DNA of 22,485 nt from Chara braunii (taxonomy: Eukaryota; Streptophyta; Charophyceae; Charales; Characeae). Position numbers and translations under genes: made by a program. This document shows positions 1 to 9,755 of the stretch, piece by piece. The stretch covers positions 101,637 to 124,121 of the forward strand of contig BFEA01000439.1 in the NCBI GenBank assembly GCA_003427395.1. Reading direction: 5' to 3'. The stretch's first letter is position 1; each line of letters starts with the position of its first letter. Under the pieces are notes generated by a model. It was given only the letters and a program-made list of their open reading frames with translations, made no database searches and had not been told where the DNA came from.

Positions 1-203
1 AAAATACAAAAAAAGAAAAAACGATCAGCCCCTTGGCCGCTTTCTCCCCCCCCCCTCCTTCTGCTCCCTTGCAATGCCTCTGCGTTCTTCTCCCCTTCCC
101 TCCCCCCCCTCTTTAAAGTGAAAAAGGGAACAAAAAACGTTATGCTTCCAAGTTTTTTCCCAATGCCATCCCCTCCCAATCAATTAATGAATCTCTCTTT
201 CTT

Positions 204-208
<5 letters not shown>

Positions 209-251
<43 letters not shown>
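209..251. repeat. (TC)n microsatellite
   Basis: A pure CT dinucleotide run of about 21 units, preceded by a short CTTT-rich stretch (from about 193). It lies in host flank outside the retroelement. The region before it (1-208) is C-rich and A/T-rich simple sequence with no convincing gene. Confidence 0.97.
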
Positions 252-255
<4 letters not shown>

Positions 256-317
256 GTGCGCGCGCAGGGATCGAAAAAACAAAATGCGGCAAACTGTCCT
301 TTGGAAAACAAAGAAAG

Positions 318-935
318 GTGAAATGCACCCTTTGGGTTGGGCGCGAAGAAGGGAGAAAGGAAGGAGCGAGAGCAGGAGCTAAGGGAGGAAAGCGGGAGGG
401 AGGGCAGAGGGAGGATGAAGGGTCATGGGAGAAGGGAGGTAGGGAGGGAGGGTCGAGGGGGACGGGCGAAAAGAGCAAGGAGGGAGGGAGAAATGAGGGC
501 CGAGGGAAGGAAGGAGGGAGGTAGAAGTAAGAACCAAGGTAAGGAAGGAGGGAGATAGAAGTGAGGGCCGAGGAAAGGAAGGAGGGAGGGAGAAGTGAGA
601 ACCAAGGGAAGGAAGGAGGGAGATAGAAGTGAGGGCCGAGGGAAGGAAGGAGGGAGGGAGAAGTGAGGGCCAAAGGAAGGAGGGAAAGGAGAGGGCCGAG
701 GGAAGGGAGGAGGGAGAGAGAAATGAGGGCCGGGGAGAGGAATTTTCGAGAAAGGAGCTAGAGAGGAGAGAGGGCCAAAGGCCGAAGGAGGTAGGGAGGA
801 GGTCAGGCGAAGGTCGATAGTAGAAAGGAGCTGGAGGAAAGAGGAAGAGCGAACGGAGGGCGGAGAGAAGATGGATCAGGCGCAGGTATTGCGGACGGAA
901 GATGGAGAGAGGTCAAGGGAGGGAGGTAAGAAAAA
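318..935. repeat. Purine-rich low-complexity tract
   Basis: The plus strand is almost entirely G and A for about 600 bases, with scattered C and T. Open frames on either strand here encode only biased Gly/Arg/Glu/Lys or Ser/Pro/Leu protein and are by-products of the composition. The core of the tract is a regular 34-bp array at 473-742. I see no gene in it. Confidence 0.9.
473..742. repeat. 34-bp GA-rich minisatellite
   Basis: Units starting with AAGGAAGGAGGGAG recur exactly every 34 bases at 507, 541, 575, 609 and 643, with a diverged unit before (473) and a shortened and a variant unit after (677-742). Two variants partly alternate: units with GATAGAAGTGAGGGCC at 541 and 609, and units with GGGAGAAGTGAG at 575 and 643. 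This suggests a 68-bp higher-order period. Confidence 0.93.
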
Positions 936-946
936 TGGAGACTCAC

Positions 947-1191
947 TTGCGTCCGCCATGCAAACGAAGCCTCCAGCCGACAATGACCAAGTGGCAACGC
1001 GCAAGCCTTTCGATGTAGCCTAGCCATTCAAGTTCCACAAAACTGGAAAATGCCTCAATCACACATTGCAGTAAGCCACGTCGAAGTTCACAGGACAACT
1101 CACGTAGCACCAAGCTTACAAAGCATGTAGCACCAAAGCCCAAAGCATCAACGCGCAATGACCGTTCGATAAGCAAGAAATAACGATCCAA
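947..1191 (-). other. Possible host exon (weak)
   Basis: An open frame of about 82 codons on the minus strand gives a leucine- and cysteine-containing, fairly hydrophobic protein that does not look low-complexity. It ends at a consensus-like donor (AA|GTGAGT, plus-strand 946-941). However, a TAA lies just upstream in frame and I see no acceptor between that TAA and the open stretch, so it does not fit cleanly as an internal exon. No family is recognised. It may be chance. Confidence 0.18.
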
Positions 1192-1323
1192 AGGAACATT
1201 TCCGCCACGATGTTACCTAGCGAGTACACAGGCCCGGACACATTTTCACAGAAACAGTCCGTTGCGATAGAAGTGAGTCGTCGATCCTAGCATCCAAAGG
1301 TCAGCAGTAGATGAACAAAACCG

Positions 1324-1566
1324 TTATCGGAGCGCAGCGTTACGAATTATCGGTGCGCAACTTAACGCGTTTAGGAGTTTGGGGTTGATTGTTGTATAAC
1401 AACTCTCACAGTAGTACTGAAAGAAGGGAATGATTGTGCGGTGCAATCTCTTCAACACCTCCATAGGTCTTGTCGGCACACTTTCTGAAGAATTTACAAA
1501 CATTGCTTTGACTCTCTCAACCAGCCAATCGGACAAAAGAAGAGTCCAGGCATGAGACATGAGGAC
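1324..1566 (-). other. Candidate host exon, unknown protein
   Basis: Minus-strand open frame of 78 codons from an ATG at 1560 to a TAA at 1326-1324. Immediately upstream in the reading direction is a good splice acceptor: a T-rich run followed by ATTTCAG (AG at 1568-1567), which would place the exon start at 1566 and add two in-frame codons. The protein has ordinary composition with several aromatic and cysteine residues (for example PFFQYYCESCYTT). I do not recognise a domain. It could be the last exon of a host gene lying to the right that is now interrupted by, or ends near, the retroelement. The 82-codon frame at 1191-947 lies downstream but is not clearly linked to it. Confidence 0.3.
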
Positions 1567-2220
1567 CTGAAATCACATAAAAAAGAGCACAGCGGAAAAT
1601 TTCAAAACCGAGACACAGGACGAAGACAAACAACGCATAAACCAAAATCGAAGGAAACTCATGGATAAGCACTGATGTCACCGACCCATTGACACATCAG
1701 GAAATGAAGCGACGTTGAAGACAACACTGTTAAAATAATACAAACCCCAGACACAGAACAAAAACAAGCAACACATATAGCTTGACTGGATCTTGGCTGG
1801 TGTGCCTCCTGATGAGTCGGTAAAACTCCAACGAAATAGTATGTCACAGTCTAGTCAGTCACAACCCCTTGTTTGTTCTCCTCTTCTCGCTCTCCGCCTA
1901 CGGTTGACGAAACAGTTCTGTCTGACAAATTCCAATAGTGACGGAGCAATGAAGAAGTAATGGACATGCTTCCGGATAAATGAGAAACATTACATGCTCT
2001 TACATTCTCTGTTGGTATCTCTGGTCCCTCATCATGGAGTACCTAAAGCAACATCACTAGTGCTACCACTGTTATGTGCACAACAATGCCTAAACATTAT
2101 CAGATGGTTGCAAAGCATTGTGCACACACGCAATCAAGGGGTGTGACACTCTCAACCCCAAGTAGTTAAAGGGGGAAGTTTTGGGGGTGGGATGGAGATA
2201 AATGAAGACAACAGGTTTTG

Positions 2221-2223
<3 letters not shown>
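1567..2223. other. Host flank, no gene seen
   Basis: AT-moderate unique sequence. The only structure I see is a diverged 30-bp direct repeat: 1610-1639 and 1748-1777, identical at about 24 of 30 positions, most differences being G/A. No coding pattern or RNA gene is evident. Confidence 0.5.

Positions 2224-2283
<60 letters not shown>
2224..2283. repeat. (GA)30 microsatellite
   Basis: An uninterrupted GA run of about 60 bases, followed directly by a run of ten A. Confidence 0.97.
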
Positions 2284-2287
<4 letters not shown>

Positions 2288-2369
2288 AAAAACAAACAGG
2301 CTAGTACCCGCTCACTTTCAGGCTAGGCAAAATGCATTTTTTTGATAGTCTAAACGGTTTTGGGTGAAC

Positions 2370-2640
2370 TGCTGGTGCACCCAGCCCACAACAAAGCGCA
2401 ATGCACCACAACCCACCATACCCAGCCCACAACCCATCATCCACTGCCTGCAGCCCACATGCTACATTGCATCTCACACAGCCATATAGTACTCCACCCA
2501 GTCCTTTCCGTACCATACCCAACTCTAACAATACAACACTTACTCCATTCAGCCATCACAATACCACACCCAACCCACATAACACCACACCCAGCCAACA
2601 AGATCATACACAACAAAAATTGTCCTGCACCCAACTTTTA
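2370..2640. repeat. A/C-rich low-complexity stretch
   Basis: Irregular iterations of CCCAGCCCACAAC, CACCACAACCC and similar words (for example near 2378 and 2419). Open frames in it encode His/Thr/Pro-biased sequence and are not supported as genes. The following 2641-2871 is A-rich and then mixed sequence up to the retroelement edge, including a small GC-rich palindrome (GCGCC-TGGA-GGCGC, about 2822-2836). Confidence 0.75.
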
Positions 2641-2871
2641 GCTCCCAAGCAGCCCCAACAAAAAAAAATAAAACAATTCCGAAAAAAATAAAATTGTGTA
2701 CAATTGTTATACAAACAACTTTTGACAGAGGTTCACATTATAATTCCTCACAGAATCCAGGATAAAAAAGTAAAAAACACAATCATACTGAGGTACACCC
2801 CTTTAAACCACCGATACGCTTGCGCCTGGAGGCGCCTTACTGCACGCAAAGCTTTTTCGAACCGCCAACGG

Positions 2872-5807
2872 TGTGAGGAAAGTCGGGGAGGGGTCGCCTG
2901 CCGCTCGCTGAAGCCAAGGGCTACGACGCCTGTCACTCGCCGCGCCCTCTGCCGAAGTCCTCAGCGAACTGCAGGGTACGTAGGTCGGAAACTGCCCGTT
3001 ACTCCCCCCCTTACTCAAGGGAGATCTTTACGGCGCCACCAGGCCGTGCAAATATGGTAAAGCATTTAGCTCTGCTGAGTTTTCCTGTTTACTTTTGCAA
3101 GCTCAAAACGCGATTTCAACTCTTCAAGTCCATTCTGTCTTTCGCAAGATTGTTTTAAAGTCAGCAGCAACATAAAGCCAATCAATCAACGGGCAAATCA
3201 GGGGGTTAATCCAACAGACGTCAGCAAGGTAATCAAAACCGTCCTCCGCTGTCGCAGAGAGTCACTCAGCTGGCTCGAAAAGAAAATGTCCCTTTTCACA
3301 ATTATTAAATCAGATCTGCTGTATCCTTCGGGTCCTTTCAGAAGACTGGGTTGGAGAACACCACTTTACACGCAGGTTCCCAGATCAATCTAAGACTCAG
3401 TGTGAAGCTTGTCACACGCCAATTGACGACTCGGCTTTCCTTTTCACTGTAACCCAATGGCATTTTTGTTCGCGACAGTTACTTCCTGTCGAGCTCGATT
3501 GATTATCAGGGACAATATCACAGTCTTTTTCTAATTGATTGTCTCGATCCCCGACACTTTACTATCACAGCCACTTCAAATAAATGAGCAATAAGAGATA
3601 GGTTATTCAACTTATACTGAAACGAGATTACTAGTCACATTCGCTCAAGACCACCCGAAGCTTCGCAGTCACACTGCCAACTCAACCCTTCTCTTTCACT
3701 TTCTCTCAGCCTTGCTCTCTCGCTCTCTCCCTCTCTGTACTCTACCTCTCTCTCGCTGTATCCCTTGTTCACGCCCGCTCAGNCAACCTCTCTCTCATAC
3801 TCAGTCTCATTCCCGCACACTCACATGTCCACACAGTCTCTATTTCTCCTCTGTCTTTCTTTATCTCTCGCTCAGTCCAGCCCTCGCGAACAAGATTGCG
3901 TCGAAATGGTTATAACAAATTAGGCGGTTCACTCATACCGCTGGTCGCGCTACCCTGGGTTGGCCTAGTTACTTCCGGAACTACGCTGTCGCCCGAGTTT
4001 TTTTTTGCTCTTACCTCTTTCTCAGACTCACCAGTGCCGCGATGGTTGCAGTTCCGCCCCTCAGAGCGAAAATAAGTAGCCCCACGGGCGGCGGATGTGA
4101 AAATGGAAGATGGCTCGTTCATTATCTGGAGGAAGTCGCCCAATTGACGGGTCGACGGAGGTAAGCCAGCTGGTTCGCCCGTGGCGAGAGGCTTGATTTT
4201 TCATTCATCAATTTTAGGATAACTGGTGATTGCGTGAACAGTGTTGCACCCTGTTCACAGTCTCCATGTTGGTCGCCGCGGCTCGTTCCACTCCGCCCAC
4301 TCAGTCCGCTTGTTCGCACGAGCTCACTAACTCTTTTTCGATGCACTTTCGCCGTGCGTGCCGAGCACGAGAGAGAGGGAGCCGTTTCACCGTTTGCGCT
4401 ACGGGCGGCGCACGCCTCGCTCCTCACTCCTCCCCGTTACCCGCCGAAACGAGCTGTCCTCGGATGCAACGTGGGCGCATTCCCGTGAACAGGTATACAC
4501 TAGGCGACTCCCGGTCTGTCGCTTTCCTACTCTTGTTACGACTGACACGCTTTCCCTCACATGCGCGACACTTCGCACTCAAACAAGTTCAGTTGCTGCT
4601 CCGTTCCTACCCGTTGAGCTCTTCTGGCTCGACTTGCGAAGAGGCCTGGATACATCGCGCACGCTATCAGCGTTCTCCTGTCAACAACAGCCCCAAGCTC
4701 GGTGCAATCTCACCAGCCAGGGCTAAAATGGCTATAATGGCAACGCGTTACAGAAGGACGTGCTGACCCTTCGAAAGGTATTGTTGTTGCAGAGCTGACT
4801 TCTGACTCCACGGCGTCGCCCTGAATAGCGCACCGCACCGGCTTTCCTGTGACCAGAGAACAAAACCCGCATGTCTTTTCATGAATGTGCCCGCACCAAC
4901 AGATGTTTGGAAACAGAGCACCGTAGAGCACAGCGAGACCGAGGTAAACTGAACCTGCAACATGCCGATGACGGTCTGTGAGAATTTCTTGCAGTTGCTG
5001 TAAGTCATGCCGTACCAGCTGACCCCAAACCGAACCAGAAAATCAATGTGGCAATGGCGCCGTCGCTGAAATGAATTCCCGTGATGGTGCTGGCCCGGAA
5101 GTAAACGGATGGAGTCGCGTCGAAGCTGAAATTAATTGCCGTAATGGCTCCGGACCTGAAAATATTATCCCGCATCTGCCCGAACCTGAAATGCGCTGCC
5201 GTAGTGGTTCCGGACCTGAAGTAGATTGTTGTAGTAGTTCCGGGCCTGAGAGTTAATCACCACAGGAGCTTTAATCCTAAAAATAAGTTGCAGCAAAGGG
5301 CGCCGGAGTTGAAACAAGGTGTCACGGTAGCACCGAGCCCGAAATAAACTGATGTCGAACCCGAAACTACCGTCGCAACGGTCCCGGACCTGGAAATATA
5401 TCACTTCAGTGGCCGCAAACCTGAAAATAAGTCACCGTAATGGCCTCAACCCCGAATCAACCTGTCGTCGTCCCCATATCGAACCACGTGCACGTCGGAT
5501 ACCGTAGGACGCGGCCACTCCATAGCAATACCGAACCTCTCCGAACCATGTATCCTTACCGAGCCAAATACCACACTGTCGATCCAAGGTTGCATCACCC
5601 CATGCTGTCCATGCGACTCCCGCTCTCAGAACATCCCAACTGCGGTAATGTTAGTAATCAAGCAAATCAGGGAAAACGACGCATGAAATCTCAACCATCG
5701 GCAGTAGTGAAAACTGTTAAGTCAGAGCTGATGGCGGGTAATCAAGTCGAAATTTGGCCAATCTCTCAATAGTCATGGGTTCCCGTCCCTTTCATCGTTT
5801 TTAATCA
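2872..5807 (-). repeat. 3' LTR (left copy)
   Basis: The plus strand opens with TGTGAGG, shared exactly with 19886 in the other copy. Homology is visible to 4825, where the right copy runs out of window. I place the far end at 5807 because TTAATCA there is followed at once by a pyrimidine run (polypurine tract on the element strand), giving TG...CA ends; this end is a proposal. Compared by eye, the two LTRs differ at roughly 4-6% in several stretches, but 3664-3938 is identical. The left copy lacks a 654-nt segment found in the right copy (junction at 4690/4691). It includes CT-rich sequence (about 3690-3880), an N at 3783 and a 30-bp minisatellite at 5011-5460. 4826-5010 shows nothing further. 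Confidence 0.85.
5011..5460. repeat. 30-bp diverged minisatellite
   Basis: A word close to CCGGACCTGAA recurs every 30 bases: it ends at 5040, 5070, 5100, 5130, 5160, 5190, 5220, 5250 and 5280, then continues with small phase shifts near 5313, 5343, 5365, 5395, 5424 and 5455. That is about 15 units, the rest of each unit resembling GCCGTAATGGCT. Differences are mainly transitions. By the proposed boundaries the array lies inside the LTR. If the LTR ends earlier, it would be in the 3' untranslated region, where Tat/Ogre elements are known to carry such arrays. Confidence 0.85.
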
Positions 5808-5822
5808 TTCTTCCTTTTCCTT
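5808..5822 (-). other. Candidate polypurine tract
   Basis: The plus strand reads TTCTTCCTTTTCCTT directly after ...TTAATCA, so on the element strand AAGGAAAAGGAAGAA abuts a TG that would be the first base pair of the 3' LTR. This is the expected position and composition for the primer of plus-strand DNA synthesis. Other pyrimidine runs nearby (about 5917-5930, 6044-6057) are not preceded by CA. Confidence 0.55.
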
Positions 5823-6495
5823 AATTCTATTGTCGGAAATAACAAATTAACCGTAAATTCCCCAAAATTAAATTTCGAGAAAGTCTAAATAAATGGACGA
5901 ATTCCTTTTGTTTCTTTCCTCTTTTACCATTTTTAATCTTTTTCTATGTTTTTAATTTCGTTGCCGGGAACGTAAAATAATAAGGGTATTTCCCCTAGAA
6001 TTAAATATCGTGAAAAATAAAAAAAATTAAGGGATATTATGTTTTTCTCTTCTCCCCTATTGGTCTTAATCCCTTTTCCCCATCTTTAATTATGGTATTA
6101 AAATAGACAAAAAATTGAGGCATCATTTCGGCCCCGGTCGTATGCTGCAAAAACGTTGCGGCGAGGTCAGTTCCCGCGATGCCTCTCCGCGGCACGCCAA
6201 CCCGAGCCTAACCCTCTGAACGACCGAAAATGACGGTCTCTAAATGTGCCGAGTGCGGCCACCCATTTCGCCATCTTTGAGGGCTACTCGTAAGGTTCAG
6301 TGCGCCCAAAATCAGGGGTGCCCTGAGTTCCCCTAGTCTCTGCTGCACGGTCAAACCAGAGTACCGTCAAAACACGGACTTGCCCTTGATCCTAAATCCC
6401 CAAACCGCGGATTTTTGGCGGCACACTGCTTGTGGCCGCCTGACAGTGAGCCCGGACCACTTCTCGACGCCCCCGTCGAGCCCTATCCACTTACG
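5823..6495 (-). other. Element 3' untranslated region
   Basis: Between the last pol-related codons and the polypurine tract. The part 5823-6120 is AT-rich with short runs; 6121-6495 is GC-richer unique sequence. I see no coding pattern, RNA gene or repeat in it. Confidence 0.6.
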
Positions 6496-7133
6496 TTAAA
6501 CGAAGCGGACGAGCCTCAGGGTGATGACCCGTAAAGGACNCCCACATCGGCGTTTAATTGTCTTATGTTTCAGTTTGTTATGAATCCTATGACTAAATAG
6601 ATGTTTCTCCGCTTTCCTTTTCCCTCGGGATCTCGGCCTCGGTAGGGTCCTCTTTTTCTTCTGACGTCGGCCCGAGGGAGGTGCCGGGCCACTTGCTTGC
6701 CTAATGGGAACTCTCTGTCTGACCCTCTTGAGCACGAATAACCATCTCTTCTCCCTTCCTAATGCCAACCCTTTGACCTTTCTTTTCTCAATCCTTTTCC
6801 TCTTCTTGGAACTCTCCCCTGCCTCGAATCGTCTCGAGGGGGCTCCATCCTCCATTTTGGCTTTTCCTTTCCCTTTCGGGCTTGTCGGCGATAAGGTGGG
6901 CGCAGGCCTGGGTCTAAACTGCTTTAACCTAGCACCCGCCACTGGGTCCTTCCGCTTGGATCCGTCTAATTCTGCTATCATATATGCACCCCAGTCGAGT
7001 GCCCAACCACTCTGTAAGGTCCCATCTATCTGTTGGCGAGTTTTCCGGTCCAGTTCCTCTCCAGTGTTGCGTTGTAGAGAAGGACCATATCTCCTATGCT
7101 CACTCTCTCTTTCCTGATCTGCACGTTCTTATC
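6496..7133 (-). pseudogene. Integrase C-terminal domain and basic tail, broken
   Basis: Past the stop that ends the integrase core frame (TAG 7136-7134), the same frame continues with a region containing QIRKERVSIGDMVLLY and then MGPYRVV, a GPY/F-like module that Ty3/Gypsy integrases carry after the catalytic core. A TAG at 7028-7026 stands just before MGPY, where a tryptophan codon (TGG) would be usual. About 45 bases later the coding sense moves to another frame, starting IAELDGSKRKDPVAGARLKQF, typical of the end of such integrases. The remaining ~130 codons are very rich in Lys and Arg (for example SSKKRKRIEKRK) and could act in nuclear entry or nucleic-acid binding; this is inference. An ambiguous base at 6540 falls inside the tail. 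The natural pol stop is uncertain. No chromodomain is visible. Confidence 0.75.
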
Positions 7134-7850
7134 CTATCTCTCTTTACCTGTGTCCCTTTCCACTGCCAGACGATCTGCCGTTGTCATAAGGTTGTTTTCC
7201 AAACCGTAGGCTATCTGTCTTGTTCGGGCAGCTATGAGTTCCTCTCTGGACATCTCCTCCGCCCAGTCGATGGTTGTCCAGCTGTCGATGTGAAACTCTA
7301 TGGGGAGCGGACAATGCCACCCAAACCACAAGGTGTACGGTGGGTATCCAGTGCTAGCCCGGACCGTGACGTTGTCCGCCCATATCGCGTATCGAAAATA
7401 TCGTGGCCAATCACTGTCCTTACCTTTGTACCACTTGGATAGTGACGCTATCAGAGTCTGATGCCCCCTCTCTACTGGAGAGTTCGACTGTGGGTGATAG
7501 GCGATGGCTATTGAAACTCTCGCCCAGACTCTCTTCAACACACTATGGACCTCGTCAGCTAGAAATTCTGCCCCTCTGTCCATCACTATCTTGCTGACAC
7601 AACCATACCTAGATAAGTATTCCAGGACGAAGTTCTTTACTTCCCTTGCCGTCTTAGGCCTGATAGGTCTATCGTCCACGAACCCAGTGAAGTCGTCTCG
7701 TATGTTCACAACGTAGTTCATATTGCCTACTCCTTTTGGCATCTTCACCAGATCAATGTGTACCTTCTCTCCTGGTCTGGTTGGATAGGATGGATGAAGT
7801 GGCTCTTTGTATTTCACAAGAGCTCTCTTCTGGCACTCTTTGCAAGTCAT
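7134..7850 (-). pseudogene. Integrase catalytic core (pol fragment)
   Basis: A 238-codon open frame. Integrase inserts the reverse-transcribed DNA into the host chromosome. It opens with the CKEC half of the HHCC zinc-binding domain (residues 3-6), then the RNase-H-fold core with the catalytic triad intact: D33 (VHIDLV), D91 (IVMDRGAEF) and E127 (SPVERGHQ), giving exactly D,D35E. Residues 150-190 (RYAIWADNVTVRASTGYPPY and on) match the conserved end of the core. The frame stops at TAG 7136-7134, before the C-terminal domain. Its ATG is not a true start: the frame joins the preceding RNase H/HHCC segment through a single TAA (7856-7854). It is a segment of one former pol polyprotein. The overall wording of these motifs resembles Ty3/Gypsy elements from fungi. 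Confidence 0.92.
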
Positions 7851-7853
7851 ACA

Positions 7854-8674
7854 TTATCTCTCGACGTCCTTATACTGTCCTTCCCACCAGTACAGCCTGC
7901 GTACCTTTTCGTAAGTCCCTTTTACTCCTCTATGTCCTCCAACTACCCCGTCGTGAAGCTCCGCTACTATCGTCTGTCTCTCCTCAGGATCACAGACTAC
8001 TCGTAATGGCATCCCCGACCCGACTGGTCGCCGGAATAGATGGCCCGCTCTAAGGCAGCACTGGGTCGCTTGTCTCCGGATATCCGAATCTTGACTCTCC
8101 TCCCCTGACAAATGTAGTCCGATCGTTCGGTATTTGCCCTCGTAAAGGTTAACCAGAAATTGCTCGGCGCGTCTCGGCTCCGCCATTGTCAGGGCTCCAG
8201 CTACTATCGGGCGTTCGACCTCAAGGGGGATCCATAAAAGCCCATCCGCCACAGCATTTCTAGTGTCAGATATCCTCTCAACTGTGTAATCATATAGCCG
8301 AATCCGTATTAACCATCGAGTGATGGTTGGGTCCTTCAGACTAAAGTCCTTCTGGAGGACAGAGGCGACCGCTGTGGGATCTACTCTGAAGATGAACCGC
8401 CGTCCATAGATATAATGTCTGAACGTGTCTAGACACCGCAGGACAACTAACACTTCCTTCTTGAATTGACTGTAGTTACGCTCTGCCGTATTAAGTGTCC
8501 TACTCTCAAATCTTAACGGTCTTTCCTTCCCTTTAGCGTCCTTCTGAGATAGCAGTCCTCCGACCGAACAAGGTCCAGCACCTGTGGATACTATGAAGGG
8601 TCTCCCTGCCTCATCATTAAAGAATGGCACGCCCAGTACGAGTCCTCCCTCCTTAATTCGTCTTTAAGCTCCTG
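7854..8674 (-). pseudogene. RNase H and integrase HHCC start (pol fragment)
   Basis: The open frame (ATG at 8630, coding sense visible from about 8674) covers RNase H, which removes the RNA strand after reverse transcription, and the start of integrase. Recognisable RNase H parts: the first strand FIVSTGAGPCSVGG (residues 12-25), RTLNTAERNYSQFKKE (44-59), FRVDPTAVA (81-89) and TRNAVADGLLWIP (123-135). Acidic residues E59, D84 and D129 are present, but the first catalytic aspartate position is G17 (GGT; GAT would need one change), so activity would be lost. From about residue 220 the HHCC histidines appear (HDGVVGGH) followed by the usual RLYWWEGQYKDVE helix; a TAA at 7856-7854 then interrupts the zinc finger. 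Confidence 0.88.
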
Positions 8675-8751
8675 CATAGCGAGTTCCTGCGAGGAATCCC
8701 GACCACTCCCAGAAACTGTCGGACCTCGATTGGACTATGTAACGGTGACGG
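8675..8751 (-). other. Damaged RT thumb/connection junction
   Basis: After the RT stop (TGA 8754-8752) the same frame continues with IEVRQFLGVVG, the usual start of the connection after RT, then loses sense within about 30 bases. A second frame (QELAMQELKDELR) and a third (GGLVLGVP) follow in quick succession. Ty3/Gypsy pol normally has several tens of residues between these motifs, so a deletion plus frameshifts is likely. Confidence 0.6.
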
Positions 8752-9619
8752 TCAGTTTAGGAGTTTGTCTAGCTTCGCCGGATCTGCTCGGCGTCCTCTC
8801 GAGTCACAGATAAAGCCCAAGATCTTAATAGTCGAGACGACCCATCGACTCTTTGTCCCGATAACCGTTAAATTTGCATCGTCCAACTGCTCAAGCACCG
8901 CACAAATATCTGTTAGGTGCTGCTCGACGAATCTTCTAATTCCTGGTACAACCTCTGTCTCATCCTTGTTTACTGACCCCTTTATAGAAAAGTCATCCAG
9001 AAAAACTTCAACCTTATCAGGGATGAAGTCCTTGAGGACGGCTACCATGGCTCTCTGAAAAACGGCTACCCCATTAGTCCAACCCATAGGGACAACCATC
9101 ATCTGTATAAGTCCCAATGGCGTATGCATAGCCGTGACGTGCGTGTCACTAAGATCCAGCGACACCTCATCATAGCCTGAGAACAAATCACAGACCGAAT
9201 AAATCGACCTGCCTGCGGCGCCTTCAGCCAATAAGTCGGCGTGTGGCACGGAGCCCACGTCTCGTATCGTCACCGCGTTGACCTTCTGAAGGTCCTGGAT
9301 CCACCGGATCTTGCCATTCGGTTTTCGTAGGAAGAACCATCGATTAGCATTAAGCGCTATCAGACGGCTCCGCAACATGGGAAACCATCTTTTCTTTCAG
9401 GAAAGTGATAACTTCTTCCTTCTCCTTCTGGGCGTATTTCCATCCTGCGTCATTCCAAGGAGCATGTGGAATCGTGTAAATCCTTGCTGGCTTAGCGTAT
9501 CGAGGGTCAACCCTACCGCGCTCTGCGTCGCTGAAAGCTATTGCCTTATCACATGTCTTCATGATTTCTATCACACGTTCTCGCTCCTGTGGGATCAGAT
9601 TTCCATCTCCGATGTCCAT
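8752..9619 (-). pseudogene. Reverse transcriptase (pol fragment, frameshifted)
   Basis: Reverse transcriptase copies the element RNA into DNA. The upstream part (ATG 9619 to stop at 9350) holds the pre-RT region with WKYAQKEKEEVITFLKEK and VAEPSDSA. The sense then shifts frame at about 9350-9378, and the second part (9378-8752) carries the RT core: WFFLRKPNGKIRWIQDLQKV (residues 14-33), motif A VCDLFSGYDE with D64, PMGWTNGVAVFQ (97-108) and the active-site motif FLDD (126-129; usually YxDD or FxDD) with both aspartates. KILGFICDSRG follows. The frame ends at TGA 8754-8752 where LLNWP-type sequence is expected, implying a tryptophan codon changed to stop. The catalytic residues are intact but the polypeptide is broken. 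Confidence 0.92.
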
Positions 9620-9755
9620 CCCTATATCCTCTCTTCCGTTAGGCGTTGCGGCTCCTTTTTCTTTCTTTCTTTGATTTCCTTTGCAATCTCTTCTTCCAAT
9701 ATTCCTTCTAGTGCAGATTGCTCGCGACCCACCGCCGCTGGCTTAACTTTTTAAG

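Noticed and set aside
140-673. 177-codon minus-strand frame rich in Ser, Pro, Leu
   Set aside because: It runs through the TC microsatellite and the 34-bp minisatellite and is pure repeat translation.
2704-3060. 118-codon plus-strand frame crossing the LTR edge (similar to 19793-20074)
   Set aside because: The similarity is just the LTR; the frame spans the host/element junction and cannot be a conserved gene.
5440-5772. 110-codon plus-strand open frame
   Set aside because: It overlaps the 30-bp minisatellite and the proposed LTR end, has no recognisable domain, and lies antisense to the element.
6704-7117. 137-codon plus-strand frame
   Set aside because: It is the reverse of the Lys/Arg-rich integrase tail and C-terminal domain.
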